Source of the DNA: Rhizodiscina lignyota
Taxonomy: Eukaryota; Ascomycota; Dothideomycetes; Aulographales; Rhizodiscinaceae
NCBI GenBank assembly: GCA_010015805.1
Contig: ML978131.1
Location: 1,044,575 to 1,108,574 of the forward strand
Direction of reading: 5' to 3'
DNA: 64,000 nucleotides
In this document: positions 21,553-34,013 of the stretch, piece by piece
Numbering within the stretch: position 1 is the stretch's first letter
Layout of the letters: every line of letters begins with the position of its first letter
Notes under the pieces: generated by a model
What the model saw: the letters and a program-made list of their open reading frames with translations, nothing else
What the model was told of the DNA's origin: nothing
The model's database searches: none
Made by a program: the position numbers and the translations under genes

Positions 21553-23273
21553 ATGTTCGGTCTCGATATGCATCAAATTCTTTTCATCATTTTGTTCGTG
21601 ATTTTTGGCGACGCCGTATTTCAGGTCTTCGTGTTGATTCAGAAGAGGCGGTCGCAAGCCCGACTCGCAAGAGAATGGAATTGCGAGCCATGTGTCAAGG
21701 TGGGCCGCTCGGATCCTCTGGGAATCACCAGAATTCGACAACTTCTGGCTGCGGCCGATCGAGGTCGGATGATGGAGTTCATTGGAGAGATATTTGAAAA
21801 TACCAGCATGGACGCGGGTCGACCGGTGCATACATCTCAGAGCCGCATCATAAACTCGATCGTATACACCACCACGGAACCCAAAAACATTCAGGCACTG
21901 CTTGCTACGCAATTCCAAGACTTCAGCCTGGGGCCTGCTAGGCACGGGACATTTGCGCCACTGTACGCTGCTCCTAAGTCCTTCTTAAGACTTTGAGACG
22001 CTGACCACTCATTGCCCCAGCCTCGGAAACGGCATTTTCTCAAGCGATGGTAAACAGTGGGAGTTTGCACGCGCGCTATTGCGACCGCAGTTTGGAAGGG
22101 ATCAAGTAGGAGATCTGGAGCTGGAGGAATCACACGTCCAAAACTTGATGAACGCATTGCCGGTCGAGCCTAATACCGGCGGATGGACAGAGCAAAAGGA
22201 TCTAGTGACACTCTTCTATCGCTTGACATTTGATTCGGCTCTCGAGTTTCTCTTTGGTCGAGGTGGTGAGACGCAACTTGCTGCACTTCCAGGATATGTG
22301 GCACGGTCGGATGGACCTGTGGTGACGAAGTCATTTTCAGAAGATTGGGACACGAGTTTGGATCACCTAGCGACGGCCGCCAAACTCAACGACTTGCATT
22401 GGATCCACTACATCCGCAACAAGGATTTCTATCGACGAGTCAAGGCGATTCACGAGTTCTGCGACTACTACGTGCAGCGGGCGCTTCAGCATGCAGATAC
22501 GGAGAAATCAGACAGCAAGCGAAAGTAGGTGTTCCTTGAGGCGCTTGCAGAAGAGACGCAGGATCCGATCATGATTCGAGACCAACTCTTGAGTATCCTC
22601 CTAGCCGGCCGTGACACGACAGCTGGACTACTCAGCTTCCTCTTCAATCTTCTTGGGCAGCATCCGCACATCTACCAAAAGCTGCGCACGGCTATCATTG
22701 ACGATTTCGGAACGTACAAACAAGATAATCAGGGAGTGATAAGCTTTGCATCTCTCAAGGCTTGTTCTTACCTGCAGTATTGCATGATGGAGACGCTACG
22801 CTTGTACCCGTCAGTGCCATTCAATGGTCGTAGGGCGGTGCGCGATACAACTCTTCCCACCGGTGGTGGCCCCGATGGGAGGAGCCCCATTTTCGTTCCC
22901 AAGGGCAGAGAGGTAGGGTACTGTGTATATCTCATGCAGCGACGCAAGGACCTTTGGGGAGAGGATGCAGATGAGTTCAAGCCGGAGAGGTGGAAGAATC
23001 GAAAGCCTGGATGGGAATACCTACCGTTCAACGCAAGTATCTTGCCGCAATCATTGCTTTCAATTCGCTAATTATGTGTAGGGCGGCCCTCGCATTTGCC
23101 TCGGGCAGCAGTTTGCGCTTACAGAAGCTGGATATGTGACGGTTCGGCTGCTTCAGAGATTCGACATGATCGACGGTAGTGCGGTAGCTGGCAGAGAGAT
23201 TCTTTGGTACTTGAACTTGACTGGAAGACCATTTGCCGGCGTGCCGCTTAGGCTCCACGAAGCGGATGACTGA
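21553..23273 (+). pseudogene. CYP52-like cytochrome P450 with one in-frame TAG
   Basis: The apparent structure is join(21553..21962,22021..23032,23082..23273), 538 codons. It looks like an ER-anchored class II P450 of the alkane/fatty-acid hydroxylase type. Visible are an N-terminal hydrophobic anchor, GTFAPLLGNGIFSSDGKQWE, the I-helix AGRDTT (residues 332-337), the ExxR helix ETLRLYPSVP and the heme loop [10 protein letters not shown] with Cys480. Codon 306 is TAG (22526-22528), inside KRK-stop-VFLEALAEETQDP, where relatives continue without a gap. No acceptable intron removes it. The remaining frame is open and motif-complete on both sides, so this is a very young pseudogene, a polymorphic null allele, a readthrough case or a sequencing error. 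Intron 2 uses a GC donor (GCAAGT). I call it a pseudogene for the stop, with the family assignment firm. Confidence 0.85.
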
Positions 23274-26200
23274 GACAGCGATTCATGCAGCTCGGCCAGA
23301 GTTGTGTCATTGCTGAGATTATGGTCAGAGTTTGTGTGCGACAGCCCTTGGGGCCGGTGTCGCAAAGGGGTAATGCGGGATGTTCGAGCATTGATTCGGT
23401 CATTTTCGACGTCTGCTTGTCAAACTGAGTCCTGAGTCTATGCTTAGTAATTTGTGAAGGTGTGACGTACGGTCAAAGAGATATGTCCAATACGCAATCG
23501 CTTTCGACGCTAAGTCCTGGCCATGTTAGCCGTAAAGCGCGCAAGGGCCGCACATCGTTTCGACCACTTTGGAGACTACACATTGACCTTGTGATATATT
23601 TCAAAATTGAAATTGTGAAGTGTCAAGTGGGGTACTGCTTGACGAGCTTCCGGAACGATAAGCTATCTACTTCACCTTCTAGTTCGGTGATTAATCAAGG
23701 ACAAGAGATCATCCCCAGTAGCAACAATACCTACCACGGCTTAGGATGCCTCTACCGATGCTCCTCCCAACACTCATGGGTCACCTATGCATTACCAGCC
23801 GAGTAAGGAAGGAATGATTGACTAGGAACGTCGACTGCCAAAGTGAGTCGGCATGAACGTATCACCCAGAATTACACTACCACAGTGAGCCATGTCCGCC
23901 AAAATCTCCACTAGTCGAAGTATTTGACGAGGATGATGTTGAATATTATCAAACAGAATAACGTAAGAAGAGCCTACGTCATGCCGTAGCTGTGAACGAA
24001 GATGTTCGGAATGGAGAAGGAATTCCTGAGGTCGCTCTCGCGGGTAGCTATAGCCAGAACGTCGAGCTAAGGCGGGTCAAACTATTAGGAAGTAGCGGAG
24101 AGTTCAAGAGGCTGTCTGACTCGAGCTAAGGTGATCGGAACTAGAGGCAGTGTGAGGTGCAGTCGCAGCTTGATCAGGAGTCGTACTCGGCTCTTATAGC
24201 TCCTTCATTTTATACAGAGGTTAGCTCTTTGCTTCTTTTCTGCCGAGGGTCTGACAATTGGTCCTTCTGAAGTTCATTTCGTAGCCAACCGGAAGACCGC
24301 AGAGTTTGATTCCCACACTGATAAAGAATTCAGCAAAAACTAGAGCAGTAACTTCGGGTCTCACAAGCTGTCAGAACATGTAGTCAGGAATTTGCTCGCA
24401 GCTTTTGCTCGAAACTGTTTTCAAGCTCTGATCTCGATGCTGATTGTAACGCTTGCGTTGGACTTTGTGCGATTGATAAGGCTGTCAAAATGATCGAAGC
24501 CGTACTCGCGGAGCTACGGGTTGTGGTGCCGGCCGAATGCACGGAAGGGCCGTCAATCATGACAGACTACGCCTTTACGGAGCGGTTTCCGGATATTCAG
24601 TGGATGCCGTAGCTCGAGCAGAGTCAGCTTAACATTGAACCCGCAGTAGTCTCCCCGTTGCCCCGTTCTAGATGCCTCGCTAATTTCGAGTCTCGCAAGC
24701 GCCTATGACATGTGACGATGGGTTGACGGTGTCTCTTGCGCACAGGCTTTTGTCATTGACAATGAGGTGTCGGATACTGCACCCGAAACAGAGTCAGGGC
24801 TATGTCGAATCTGCAGGAATCTATTCGTTACATTGTAGTAGATGTCTCTGCCTTGGAGCTTCGGAGACTTCCGTGACATACGTTCGGGGAGCTAACAGTC
24901 TCTCTTGCGTAAAGCTCTTCGCAATTGACTATATCGGACACCGCTACTTGACCAGAGTCAGCTCGACATCAAACCCACAGGAATCTATCGACTTACTCGC
25001 GGGAAGAGCATCCTTATTTGCCACTCTTGCATCTTCTTGCATGGCTTATCGTCCAAGCTCAACTGTCTTTGTCGATGTCGCGTCAGAGTGGAGATGTCGA
25101 AGTTGGATGACTCTATCCCAATTGTCTTTTATGCGGAAATGCGGTCCCATTTCCCGCTGGACTATGTATATCGAGGCGGTCGAGATCTGTGTTGTCAAGG
25201 CTAGTACAAGGAATCGTGCTGGTGAGCGACATACATCCCGCAAGTGCGCATGAATGCTGCCTCGGGCGTAACTGTTGATAGTACGCGGACTACGTCGTAT
25301 CCGCTGTCCAGGTGCCAGGGGCTGAGTCGCGCTTCAGGCGGTAAACGGATGCACCGATGATCTGGTGGGTGCAGAACATTTTCTCCGCGTGTAAGACGGT
25401 TCTTGGGAGAGAACGGGGAGAGGGGGAGCATGATCGGGAGCACCCTCCATGCAAGAAGCATCTAAATGACTCGGCTGCAAGCTGCTGCCGCACTGCAGCA
25501 ATCCCTTCGCTTGGTGAAAACGCAATCATATTCGTCGGCGCCTGCATCGTCTGTGAAAGTGGAGCTTCGATGATCCAAGAATTCCACCAGTCAATGGGGC
25601 GTCAATGACCAGGAAAACAGACAGGGTGCGGGGACACTAGCTGTCCTTTGCACTGGGACGCGACTCGTAGCTGCATCTGAGAAGCTGATGAAATGGCCAA
25701 TCTGGAGACTGAATTGACATGGCTCTCTGACGGTCAAGCAAAGCGGTCACATCCCCAGGGTTAAACGAAGAAGGAAAGACCATGGAACATTTGGAAACAG
25801 GCTAATAAATCTGCTTACCAAGGCACCGGGGCATCGCCTGCACATCAACGTGACAAGAATCCGTTGGATTTGTGCCAGGGCCGTGGCATCGGGAGCAGCC
25901 TAGGTGCAGTGTCTCATCTGCATTGAGGCGCTGATTTTTGAAGCATCGTGGTCTGTGGGATTTCCCTTGAAACCGGGGCACCGCCTGCGACGGGCAGGAC
26001 AAGACGCGGATCGTATCCCCTGTGCCGTCGCCCTGGTCCTGGTGGAGTGATGTGCAGCTCGCGAGGGGCCATGACGAAACGACCGCTGCTGAGTGATGGA
26101 GGTGTCGAATTGAAGGATATGGAGACCTCTTCTGCGACCGATGGTCACAAATCTGCGCCGCATTGTTTCATGAAGAGGGAGCCCCGCCCAGTTGCTATGG

Positions 26201-26729
26201 CGGTGATGAGTGATGTCGTTCAGCTTGACACTAACCCGATGTGGCGTCTGTGCGTGCAAGCGAAGTCTTTCTCTTCTCCACTTTCAACTCTCAGACTTCT
26301 CCTCTCCAGCCTTGTGAGACAACGCGCTGAAATGACGTCTACGTATGTGGGAACAGATATCGAAAGGATTATTGACAGGTACACCTTTCTTGTCAAAGTG
26401 GTGGTGCGCTGGGTGGACTGACAGCTGTTAAATGCACTGCCCCTTTCTCTCTCGCCCATACGAGGCGGAGAAATTGTGGCGCTTGGCACGACTGCAGTTC
26501 CTCCGCCCACCGTGCCACGTCCTCCGCCGGTGATATCAAGAATGAATTCACGGAGTGTATACAGTAACCATATTGCAATTGCTGACGGGGAGCTGAATAT
26601 GTGAGAAGAAAGGTAAGAGTATTTAAGAGTTTCCATTTTGCAAGATTTCAACGACAACATCCACTCGTTCACATCATTTCATCAAATCTCAGTCTTTACT
26701 CGATCTCAAAACCTCACCTGTGCCTCAAA
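23274..26729. other. Long gene-poor stretch with decayed repeats
   Basis: Nothing in these 3.4 kb can be supported as an intact gene. The frame at 24705-25253 (182 codons) lies across a decayed tandem repeat listed separately. The frame at 25948-26421 has no recognisable content. The end of the stretch is the promoter and leader of the VOC-fold gene. Confidence 0.4.
24430..24995 (+). repeat. Decayed tandem repeat, unit about 165-170 bp, three copies
   Basis: The anchor CAGAGTCAG recurs at 24619, 24789 and 24953, spaced 170 and 164 bp. Around it copies 2 and 3 share CTTGCG..., a GACAATGAGGTGTCGGA/GACTATATCGGAC-like segment and CAGGAATCTATTCG/CAGGAATCTATCG. Copy 1 shares GCAGAGTCAGCTTAACAT-like sequence with copy 3 and has an insertion in its front half. 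In one frame each copy reads like [EKD]QSQ....[GA].[YV]. The identity of the original sequence is unknown; it may be an old coding repeat. Confidence 0.6.
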
Positions 26730-27410
26730 ATGCAATTCAACAAAGCGCTCCTGCCGTACTACGGCTTCCTCTTCATTAATTTATCCGATCCAACGCAAGC
26801 TTGCAATCCGAAGAACGCTCCATCAGACATGCTTACCATCGGCGACGATGGCCCGGCCGACCCTGAGACTCTGGGATACACGCTGAACCATTTCGGGCTC
26901 ATTGCCAACAACATCACCGCTATGATGGATTTCTACGGTGACGTGCTCGGTATGCGTCATATCTTCACGTTCCACTGCTCGAAGGACTATGACGTCGTCT
27001 ACATGGGCTACAGCCATGGTGGAAAGAACGGCACCGGCTTCCAGACTGGGGACGAATTATTCGCAGAGAAGACGAACATTGAGGGACTGGTCGAGTTCGT
27101 GGTTCTGAAGGACTCGCCAACCAAGAACCCTGCGTCGACCAGCAAAACGAATACCTTCTCACACATTGGCCTGGTTGTGCCGGACATCAAGAAAACGCAG
27201 GCACGCCTGCAGCAGTACGAGGTAAAGATCATCAAGGCCGTCGGTCAGGATGCTGAGACCCCTGGACCTGTCGCAAATGCGTATGGTCTCGGAGGGGACA
27301 TTGCGAAGGCTCGTGCTGCGCTCGCCGGGATTGACATTATTGGTTTCAAGAATTTCATTCTTGCAGAGGACCCGGATGGCAATCTCGTAGAGATCCAGCA
27401 GCAAGTTTGA
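26730..27410 (+). CDS. Secreted VOC-fold (glyoxalase/dioxygenase superfamily) protein
   Basis: Single exon, 226 aa from ATG 26730 (MQFNKALLPY). The N terminus looks like a signal peptide with cleavage around residues 22-24 (after TQA). Two beta-alpha-beta-beta-beta VOC modules follow: one begins at NHFGLIANNITAMMDFYGDV and one at FSHIGLVVPDIKKTQARL, and the protein closes with EDPDGNLVEIQQ, a typical VOC C-terminal strand. The family includes lactoylglutathione lyase, extradiol dioxygenases and fosfomycin-type resistance proteins, so the reaction cannot be named. Candidate metal ligands are the His in NHFG, the His in SHIG and Glu in LVEIQ. An open frame runs 43 codons upstream, but it would bury the signal peptide. 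Secretion makes a role in the cell wall space or outside the cell likely. Confidence 0.85.
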   Translation: MQFNKALLPYYGFLFINLSDPTQACNPKNAPSDMLTIGDDGPADPETLGYTLNHFGLIANNITAMMDFYGDVLGMRHIFTFHCSKDYDVVYMGYSHGGKNGTGFQTGDELFAEKTNIEGLVEFVVLKDSPTKNPASTSKTNTFSHIGLVVPDIKKTQARLQQYEVKIIKAVGQDAETPGPVANAYGLGGDIAKARAALAGIDIIGFKNFILAEDPDGNLVEIQQQV

Positions 27411-30384
27411 TAAAATGATGAGGTATTCGTGAGTTGGTGGAAAGGGTGCAGGGAGGATTTCAGGCGATGGGGGTACTACGTAGTGTTTCTCGTATTCCTT
27501 AGACAATAAAAAAACCAAAAAAAATTGGCCTCTGGCCATAAACAGGTGATCCTATTTGATCATCAGGACGTGACAATGAAAGTGATAAGGATATGTGCTG
27601 TGGAATTTGCATCTGGGCGCTTACAGGACCAATGAAGTTGAGTGACTCTGCAAGTGACCCAAAAGAATCCCAGAGGGAAGAAACGTAAAGAGTCAGTGGT
27701 ACTTACCACGGCTGCGGTGCAGATGGCTCTAGGTGGCGTGCCCTCCCTGCATCAGTTTGATTCCTGAGGATGCCAGAACCACGGATGGAGCACTTGATGG
27801 CTTCTGCTGCTGGTGTATCAGTTCAATTAAACTTTTCATCGACTGTGCCGCTGATGCACATCGCTCCGTCACGTCGGGATCAGGAAGGTAGTGGATTCCT
27901 GGCACATGGCCTTGGAATGCGCGATGCAGGAGTGTGTTGTGTCCGGGTAAAAGGAACTGGGGAAATTGAGGAATCAAAGTGCACTGACTTGCGGTCGAGA
28001 GAGAGTACGGATGTACCTGCAGAGAGCTCGTGTTTCACGGGCGTGGGGGGCTCAAAGGCTGAGCATTCCCCCAGGTTTGCGTAAAACTCGCCGAGCTTCC
28101 AGAATAGAGTGGAAGATAGCGCCCGGCGCATCCCCTATGAATAGTAGGCCGGTCAGCGGACCGATGCGAAACATACTCATCTTGAGTCAGAAGTGTAGAA
28201 ATTCGCTCCCTTTGTCGCGCTAGATTTCATGTCGAGTAGGTTGCTACGCAAGCAATCTCGCTTCGTGGCTGCCGGGGAAGCCCACTCCCCGCTCCGGCTC
28301 TCCAGGAGCCATTCTGACGGGTTACCGCTAGTAAGGTTCGTTGCGACATCATCGCGTGGCAAACGGTGCTTTTTGGATCTCGTGTTGGATCTCCGATCTG
28401 TGATGTTTCCTTTTCCAAAGTTGTTGGACACTGACAAGGCTGGAGGAGCGATAGACAAAGCGAATTTACTCTAAGCGAGCTCGTGATGCGAGGCCAGCTC
28501 TCCCTCCACATCTACCAAAAGGGCAAAGTACATTTGCGCGCAAATGCACTAAACAGGGGCAGTTTTGTCCCTGGTACTTCGAAAGAAAGCACTCCAAGGG
28601 CAAAACTTGAAATGGTCCTGAAGTGGCCGATTGCTGGTCAAAGTGCCTTCTATCACATATCGGAATGATGTGCTTACCCCGAATTTCGATCCATGCTCAT
28701 CCCTATCGGCATACTGTTACGAGGTGCGAGCTGATCGGCCAGCAACAAGCAAGGTGGTACGGAGTAGTGGCATTCCCAACACTCACTGCCCGACCGGGCC
28801 TGGCGTAGAGTCTGTGCATTCATCAAGACCAAACGCGGACAGGCTATGCTTGCATTGCTTGCTTGCTTGAAAAAGTAACTAAGAATTTTGTCTGCGGGGT
28901 CGAAAGCGTACATTTGTCGGATCCGGTTGCTGTCATGTTATTCGCAAAGTGCTGTCGAGTGCGATTGTGCCAAGATGAAAGCAGTACTCGCCTAATGAAT
29001 TTGTTCTGGAATTCGGTGCAAGCCTTCGAGAAGGGCCAGTGATGAGACGCAGGGGATGAAGTTGCGAGGTGGCCACGTGTAAACTTACTCTGGCAAGGGG
29101 CGATTATCATCGTGTTTCAGGGACTGAGCGTTTCGGTGAAAGGCAAGGATGAGTCCTGGTGGTTGCAACGTCAAAAACGGTTCTCGAGGATTGCTTTCAA
29201 GCGAATGGCGATGCGAGTTTGCGACGGCAGGCCATGATAGGAGCAGTGTCACGGAGCATTGACGGGAGTCGGGACTTACCCGAAACCGTTGCTGTGTAGG
29301 TGAAGGTCGCGCGCATTGGTTGGGCCTTGTTTAGCTAGAAACGTTCGTCAACGTCGGCGCAGTTGTGGAGGTTGTCGTACGCACGTACGCGCTCATGATG
29401 CAGACGCGCCGAAATAGTCTATTCATCATGCAGTTGGCGAGTGCCAGTTAGCGAAGGTCTTCAGTCAGTAACGGTAGATGCGCGCATTCACCAGGCTGAG
29501 GAGCCCTATCTCATCAGTGGCGTGCCGGAGGCCTTGACAATCTGCAACGAGTGAACAATCGGCGGGTTCGCTAGCGCGAGATCTTGTAGCACATTCGGAG
29601 CACCCTTGCGCCACCACGCATCTGCTAACAAGAGAGGAGATTGCGCCGTTCCTAGATGCAGAGAAGAGCAGAAGAAAGAGGGGGAGGCAAGGCACAAACA
29701 AAGCTATAGTGTGGAGCACGGGCCCCGGCCTATCCATCTTCACGCAACCGCCCTCACCGCAGCTGGCTTCGACTCTTCGTCCCACGAATCAACCTCTTCC
29801 TCGACGCAATCTCTTGGCTACTGCGTCGCGTACCCCGTGCACTGCCATCACTCTCATTCAGATATCGCATGCGTCGCACTTGCGCAGGGTATCCAGGCAC
29901 TGCTGCAGCTCTGTTCATCCCGCGTTGGCGGCTCTGATTTCCGACCCAGCACGCAACACTCTCACGTAGGCGCTCGATCTCTCAGCGTCCACGCTCCCCG
30001 AAAGACCGTTCGCCGGTCAGCATGGCTGGTGCGGGCTTGAAGCCATGGCGGGAATAGCACTCCACAATGTTTTACGCCCACCGTACCGAGCGCCAGCCTG
30101 CTCGCCTGTCCTTCGTCCACACGTGAAATGGCCCCTCTCGTTCAAGGCCCATAAGACCAACGCTCTCCACTCCCTCTTAGTAAACCTCTTCTCATTCATC
30201 TATGGTTTGCCACCATACTATAATAATCACGGAATTTCTCGAGATATTTATCACAACCAGCGCCTATTTCGAAGCGTGGCAAACTTGTGCTACATCGTAT
30301 CTTCACTCGTTTATCATATCAACTACCTCTCATCTATTGTTATTTCTCTAATGATCATTCCCCCCTTCTCTCGTTCGTCTACGC
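27411..30384. other. Long gene-poor stretch, no gene seen
   Basis: About 3 kb without a supported gene. Short frames on both strands have no recognisable content. From about 29700 to 30384 the plus strand becomes CT-rich, as expected for the leader of the gene at 30385. Confidence 0.4.
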
Positions 30385-31080
30385 ATGGACAACATGGGAG
30401 GTGAATACCCCGACCCGATCCAAGACAACCTCCCTAGACTGTCAGAGAAGAATCTTCTTATTCATGAGTCGCTAAACACGAACGTACGTTCCCGCTACGA
30501 GCAAAGCAACCAGCATATTAACTGAACACAGGATCAGCCCGATCCTACCTACGCACAACAATGCATCAACCGGGAGCGCTTTCAGCACTGGCGTCAGGAA
30601 TTGCCAGGCTATGTTCATTCTGATTGTCCCCGACAATCCACGTGCCGCGATCTTTATACGATACTAAACTCGCCTACCACTTTATTTCTTATGAACGGCT
30701 GTGTCGTCAATGAAGACGAAGACCCGGTTACCGACCCAACGCTGCCGAGACCGGAACATCTGCCACAACCTTCAGACCTTGGGCCTGAAATGCGGTTCGC
30801 CATGCTTGATGCAGTCGACTCAGCATTCCCCCTCAGTGAGAAATATGTCATGATAGAGGTGGACCACACACCTGGATCTATGGAAGGTGACCGCGCTGAG
30901 GAGCGGACGGATGCCGCGAAGGACGTTATCGCGGAGGTAATGCGACTGAAGGCTGAGCGTCAGAGCAAGGCCAGAGTGAAGAGAGATAAGAGACGAAGAG
31001 TGAGGAAGAGAGCCTATCATCGGCGGTCCCAGAGTACAGATGGTGGTGCTCCATCTGCTGTGGACATCCATACGCTGTAA
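30385..31080 (+). CDS. Unknown protein A of a diverged paralog pair, two exons
   Basis: The model is join(30385..30483,30532..31080), 215 aa. The 48-nt intron has a GTACGT donor, an ATTAACTGA branch region and a CAG acceptor, and is phase 0. I do not recognise the protein. Exon 1 contains LSEKNLLIHESL, exon 2 begins with DQPDPTYAQQCINRERFQHW, and the C terminus is strongly basic and probably helical (residues ~150-200). There is no signal peptide or membrane span. It shares gene structure and short motifs with the gene at 34014, including (A)QQ...W-R-Q, so the two look like old paralogs. The basic C terminus could contact nucleic acid, but that is only a guess. Confidence 0.6.
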
Positions 31081-34013
31081 TTGACTTGAATACGGATGGA
31101 ACAGTGTTGCCTTTTCTTTAATATAATGTACTACTAGGTGCACATACTGCTAAAAGTTATTGTATTCATTGTTTCTTCTCACATCTCTCTCAGGATACGA
31201 TTTGGTCATGCCTATCCATCGCTGTCGCTGTGGTCGCGCTGCGCGGTACTCGCCGCTCCCGAGACTTGGCGCTTCTACTCCGTATACGATTGAAGACTGA
31301 GTCTTCGAATGCACACAACATGAAATAATTAACAGTGCCGCTTTGTTATTTTCTTCATTACCTGAAACTCCGCTCATATCTCCTCGAGTCTCCCTCAACG
31401 AACCAAGCATGGGTCCTACACGAGCCTCCCAACGGTTTGCGTTCATCAGTTGCGCATGCGAAATTTCAGTGCCTCAGGTGTCATAACTCCACTTAACCGT
31501 CGCTGTGACGTTGCACAGGCCACGCAAGATATTGGATGACGATCCTCCACTCTAGGCTCCCCAAATTCGCCGTTGGGGAAAATGAACTGACTCGTTTCAG
31601 CGCCCCGGCCACCCGTTTCGCGGAGATACACACCGACTGACCGGTACGCCCCTCTTTAGGCACACGGCAAGACGGGAGTGCCAAACTCTGACCGCCCTGT
31701 TGGGACCAGCCAATCTTCAAAATTGCGACATCGTCATCCATGCAACTGATTCATAACTGTTCTCCCCTAGCTCACGCACTCGACTGGAACGGGGGGCCCG
31801 TCAATCGTAAAGAGCACGAATGTATCGCCCGACAAAGGCTTCGAAAAGGGGCACGCCTCTATTCACGCACGCAAAGGGCGCTAGCTGGGTCGCCCTTTGC
31901 GGTCTTGCGGATCGTGGTTGTCTGGCTTGAGGGCTCCAGGTCAGAGCGCGCCCGCTGTGCCTCTAACGGTAGCGTACTTAAGCTTTAGTGCGATTGACAC
32001 CCCTGCTCATTTCAGAATCTTTCCCACACCAGTGAGACTTTGCGGATCATCTCTCCGTCGCGCGCTTCGTATTATTGCACCTCACTATTTGCTCACTGCT
32101 GGCGGGCGGGACGGGCGCACGTTTGGGGACTATCAAGGCTCATCCCAGCTTGCTGATTTAGGGCATGCTTCGTTCCTTCGAGGGCAACGGCGCTTAACGA
32201 AATGGACAACCGACAATCCCGATTATTCTCGGGGAAGCGAAACGCAGGAATACTTTCTTGTCGCAAGCGAGAGTGGATCCATACCATCTATGGTCTGATG
32301 CAAGCGTCTGATCCTGCCTGAGGAGGGGGTATCAAGCGCGCATGTGCAAATCACTCATCTGAGGAGCGGACTTCAGGAATAGAAAAAAAAGGTAACCGAT
32401 CTCATAGCCACTCAGTCATACCCCTCAATCGTATGCTCTCGTTGGCGGGGTTGAGAAGACTGGAACGAATGAATCCAGAACGACCAAACTGCCAATCGGG
32501 GAGCGGTTCGCATTGGAAACCTGACATTCAAGGTGCATTCTTGCGCAACAACTACAGTAGGCATTCTGCCCCGGGGCCATCTCCGGACAGGCAACTAGAT
32601 ACCTATCTATCCATACATAATCGCGCGGATCAAGCCATCAACACTGCTGCAAGGTCAAGGGGACACAGAGCGGGCTGACTTGACGGTCAACTGCCAACAT
32701 CTGAGACCGGGTGGCGCTCCGCGAACATTCGTCAGGCGTTCCGCTGCAGACGGAAAGGCCGCGGCGGGACGAACGCGAATGCGCAATCCGACGTGTGGCA
32801 GCCGACGACCACTGTTTGAGCCAGCAGCATCGGGGGGCCGAGAGGCGCGGGCAGTGCATCCGCCTTGCGCTATGCGCAGCATGGCGAGCGTTGGAAGGTT
32901 ACACCACTTTGCTGGCTGCTCATGACATGACCCCTTAACCAGGTCGATACAGCGCGGTAGAGCAGCAATGTAGGCCCCACACTCTACATAGACGAGCGCC
33001 CTGAGGAACTGACAGTGGCAGCTCTCTTTCTCTATCGCATCCCGCATCCTTGCCTCAAGGGCGTCCTGCCCCCATTGCTACATTTCCCTTCCAGACATCC
33101 ATAGCAGTAGAGACAACAGGAAGAGACGCACCATGCAGTTCCTGCAGAGAATGATGCGCGGCGCGAGCGGCTCAACCTTTCCGTTCCGCTTCGTCGCTGA
33201 TCATGAGGCTATTGCATTGTCCAAGGCTCTAACTTGAGATTCTTTGCTCCCGCAAATTAAACTTTCGTACACAGCAGTGGGCTTCATCGATACTAAGACG
33301 CCCTCACTGTTCCATGCCGCTAGGCTCCCAGGCACCACTGATCTGCAAGCTTCTGGCATGGCCGCGCCCTCTGAGTAAAGTTGCACGAAACTGGCGCAAT
33401 ATGTCGTCCCAGTTCTGGCATGACGGCCAGGGATCCTGCAGTGAACAACCGCATTTCCTCATGGCTATGGCTCATGAATTGCGCTCTAGGGCCGGCCGGC
33501 GCCCGCAGCGCCCCTCCACGCTGGCCATGGTGGTGCCGCCCTGTATCTTGATGTTGATTTCCACGGCGTCGAAGGGCCTCCGTGAACATCAGTCTCCAGA
33601 GCCGCATTCTCTATATATTTCAGCGAGATCAAAGCATGTTTCTCTTCGTTTCAATGACCCAAAGAAAATTTGAATCTCAAGTTATTTATTCTATATCTTG
33701 TGGGAGTTAGTAACAACCTAGTTGTCATCTAATTTACTACCCGCCCATATCTCTCCGGACTCTCCTCGAATTTGTACTGGTCTCGGGGCGCTACACTCAT
33801 ATTTTCCTGCTACGTCGTGCTTGAGAGTGCTTCCGGCGTGCCTCCGCTCCATTCAAGTTGATTGCTGCTTCCCCCCCGCCTTCCCTTTGTGGTCTCACTC
33901 TTTTACGATTACGTCCCGCTTCTCCCCCTTCTTCCTCGACATCCACACGATTGCGGCTAGTTCTAGGCATACAGTGGTTGTGTATTAGTATTGTCTATCA
34001 GGAGTTCGTCAAG
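31081..34013. other. Gene-poor stretch between the two paralogs
   Basis: About 2.9 kb with no supported gene. The part between about 32640 and 33060 is GC-rich, with short overlapping frames on both strands that read as low-complexity Arg/Ala/Pro sequence. From about 33780 the plus strand is CT-rich and is probably the leader of the gene at 34014. Confidence 0.4.

Noticed and set aside
22516-22545. An intron that would remove the TAG in the P450
   Set aside because: The only GT...AG pair around it would be about 16 nt, far below workable intron length, and no longer one keeps the frame and the conserved residues.
28085-28190. Methyltransferase-like fragment (EARRVLRKPGG) on the minus strand
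   Set aside because: The match covers only about ten residues, lacks the SAM-binding motif upstream and stops directly afterwards.
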